NCBI GenBank assembly: GCA_020853575.1
Contig: JADYYP010000045.1
Location: 372,001 to 436,000 of the forward strand
Direction: 5' to 3'
DNA from: Planctomycetota bacterium
GTDB lineage: Bacteria > Planctomycetota > UBA1135 > GCA-002686595
DNA length: 64,000 nt
Part shown: positions 63,096 through 64,000 of the stretch, piece by piece
Layout of the letters: each line of letters starts with the position of its first letter
Position numbering within the stretch: the first letter of the stretch is position 1
Translations under genes and position numbers: made by a program
The notes under the pieces: generated by a model
The model's database searches: none
What the model saw: the letters and a program-made list of their open reading frames with translations, nothing else
Told to the model about the DNA's origin: nothing

Positions 63096-63123
63096 GCCAG
63101 TCCGAGACTGGCCCTTTCGGGCC
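63096..63123. repeat. Two overlapping hairpins before uvrA
   Basis: GCCAGTC-CGA-GACTGGC (63096-63112) is a perfect 7-bp stem. GGCCC-TTTC-GGGCC (63110-63123) is a second stem sharing its first three bases, so only one can form fully. Possible terminator or switch; no T-run. Confidence 0.4.
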
Positions 63124-63192
63124 TCGCGCGAGCCCGGTACGATGGCTCTTTGCCGCGAGTCCACCCGTCGGCCCTGGAGCGCTCCAAGGGCC

Positions 63193-63231
63193 TTGCCCCA
63201 CGGGTCACTCGAGCAATGTAAATGCTTTTAC
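63193..63231 (+). promoter_or_regulatory. Candidate promoter and operator palindrome for uvrA
   Basis: TTGCCC (63193-63198) and TGTAAA (63217-63222) are 18 nt apart. GTAAA (63218-63222) and TTTAC (63227-63231) form an inverted repeat around TGCT that overlaps the -10, in an AT-rich patch rare in this sequence. A repressor site is plausible; it is not the classic LexA box. Confidence 0.45.
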
Positions 63232-63253
63232 TCCAGAGAGTTAGAGCTCACCG

Positions 63254-64000
63254 ATGAGGTCGAACGCGATCCGCATCCGCGGCGCCCGCGTGCACAACCT
63301 GCGGGACGTCGAGGTGGCGCTTCCGCGCCACCGCTTGATCGCGATCACCGGGGTCTCGGGCTCGGGCAAGAGCTCGCTCGCCTTCGACACGCTGTTCCGC
63401 GAGGGCCAGAGGCGCTTCCTGGAGACGCTCTCGGCCTACGCACGCCAATTCCTCGGTCGGATGGAGAAGCCCGATGTCGAATCGATCGAGGGGCTCTCGC
63501 CAGCGATCGCCGTCGACCAGGCAGCGGCCAGCACCAGCCCGCGTTCGACGGTCGGCACACTGACCGAGATCTTCGACCACCTGCGCGTGCTGTACGCGCG
63601 AGCGGGGCGAGCGCACTGCGCCAAGTGTCAGCTGCCGCTGCAGGCGCTCACGCCCGAGGGCATCGTCACCCAAGCGCTCGACGCCTTCGAGGGACGCTCG
63701 GTCAGCGTGCTCGCACCGATCGTGCGCGACCGCAAGGGCCAGCACAAAGAGATCTTCGAGAGCCTGGCGCGCCGCGGGTTGATTCGCGCGCGCGTCGACG
63801 GCGAGATCGTGCGCATCGAGGAGGCGCCCGAGCTGGCGCGCTACGTGCGCCACTCGATCGATGCGGTGGTCGATCGACTCAAGCCCGAACGCGAGCAGCC
63901 CAGCCGGCTGCGCGAGGCGATCACCACGGCCTTGGAGCTCTCGGGCGGCGACGTCGTGTTCGTTCCGAACGACGCCGAGCTCGCCGAGCGCGCTTGGTCG
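63254..64000 (+). CDS. uvrA: UvrABC excinuclease subunit A, N-terminal part (cut by window edge)
   Basis: UvrA is the ATPase that finds DNA damage in nucleotide excision repair. The frame opens at ATG 63254 and stays open for 249 codons to the window end. RIRGARVHNLRDVEVALPRH, Walker A GVSGSGKSSLAFDTLF (33-48), LSAYARQFLGRMEKPDVESI, PAIAVDQAAASTSPRSTVGT, EIFDHLRVLYARAGRAHCAK with the first Cys-x-x-Cys half (CAKC) are diagnostic. A palindromic operator-like site lies upstream (63218-63231). The rest of the protein, including both signature motifs, is beyond the window. Confidence 0.96.
   Translation, partial: MRSNAIRIRGARVHNLRDVEVALPRHRLIAITGVSGSGKSSLAFDTLFREGQRRFLETLSAYARQFLGRMEKPDVESIEGLSPAIAVDQAAASTSPRSTVGTLTEIFDHLRVLYARAGRAHCAKCQLPLQALTPEGIVTQALDAFEGRSVSVLAPIVRDRKGQHKEIFESLARRGLIRARVDGEIVRIEEAPELARYVRHSIDAVVDRLKPEREQPSRLREAITTALELSGGDVVFVPNDAELAERAWS

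Overview
This is a high-GC (roughly two-thirds G+C by eye), densely coded bacterial chromosome segment with short gaps, frequent ATGA/GTGA gene overlaps and many GTG starts. The cell has an outer membrane: LpxH-type hydrolase, heptose-bisphosphate phosphatase, Wza-like exporter, TonB-like protein and many lipoproteins. It also has peptidoglycan (a DacB carboxypeptidase) and a sigma-54 regulon. DUF1573 and PEGA lipoproteins, a DUF2339 giant and a 73-aa protein with an FPTWSEVL motif fit a Planctomycetota-like lineage. That placement is an inference from gene style; no rRNA gene is present.

Layout. 1-4215: end of a secreted protein gene, moaC, then accB-accC (biotin carboxylase) with a lipoprotein. 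4212-10825: nucleotide-sugar supply (UXS-like decarboxylase, glmS, a 4-epimerase-like SDR, then rfbA-rfbD-rfbB for dTDP-sugars). 10914-19976: an exopolysaccharide operon (Wza-like exporter, Wzz-like chain-length protein, O-antigen-ligase-like polymerase, asparagine-synthase-like amidotransferase, two GT4 glycosyltransferases, polysaccharide deacetylase). 20003-27030 (minus): a 1353-aa TPR protein, a sigma-54 activator with a degenerate receiver, and a kinase-like protein without recognisable catalytic residues. 27155-30217: a GT2 enzyme, a GT2 paralogue lacking its active-site acids, and a FemAB-like protein. Several of these families are typical of exosortase-A (XrtA/EpsH) EPS loci, yet no exosortase and no PEP-CTERM protein lies in the window.

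30227-35025: heptose phosphatase, PEGA lipoprotein, GT39-like membrane glycosyltransferase, EF-P (Asn at the loop tip) and rpoN. 35092-40393: a secreted protein, an FHA-like/degenerate GGDEF/NtrC-type regulator cassette and a TonB-like protein. 40591-49732 is mostly housekeeping: lpxH-like, cmk, plsC, rpsA, a lipoprotein, tyrS, a DUF1573 lipoprotein and glyA. 49782-55638 (minus): DUF2339 protein, the 73-aa protein, and purC-purE-mtnA. 55710-64000: aroA, galE, a metallo-beta-lactamase-fold hydrolase, M28 peptidase, dacB, an inositol-monophosphatase-like gene and the start of uvrA.

How it fits together: glmS, UXS, the epimerases and rfbABD make activated sugars; the polymer is assembled, modified and exported by the 10.9-30.2 kb genes. 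Two sigma-54 activators lie within 15 kb of rpoN, so sigma-54 control of surface polysaccharide is a reasonable inference. Non-coding signals include TAnnnT boxes 7-11 nt before unit-leading start codons (possible leaderless mRNAs), a palindrome in the rpsA leader, a terminator after rpsA, and a dispersed intergenic repeat. No tRNA, rRNA, CRISPR array, insertion sequence or prophage was seen.
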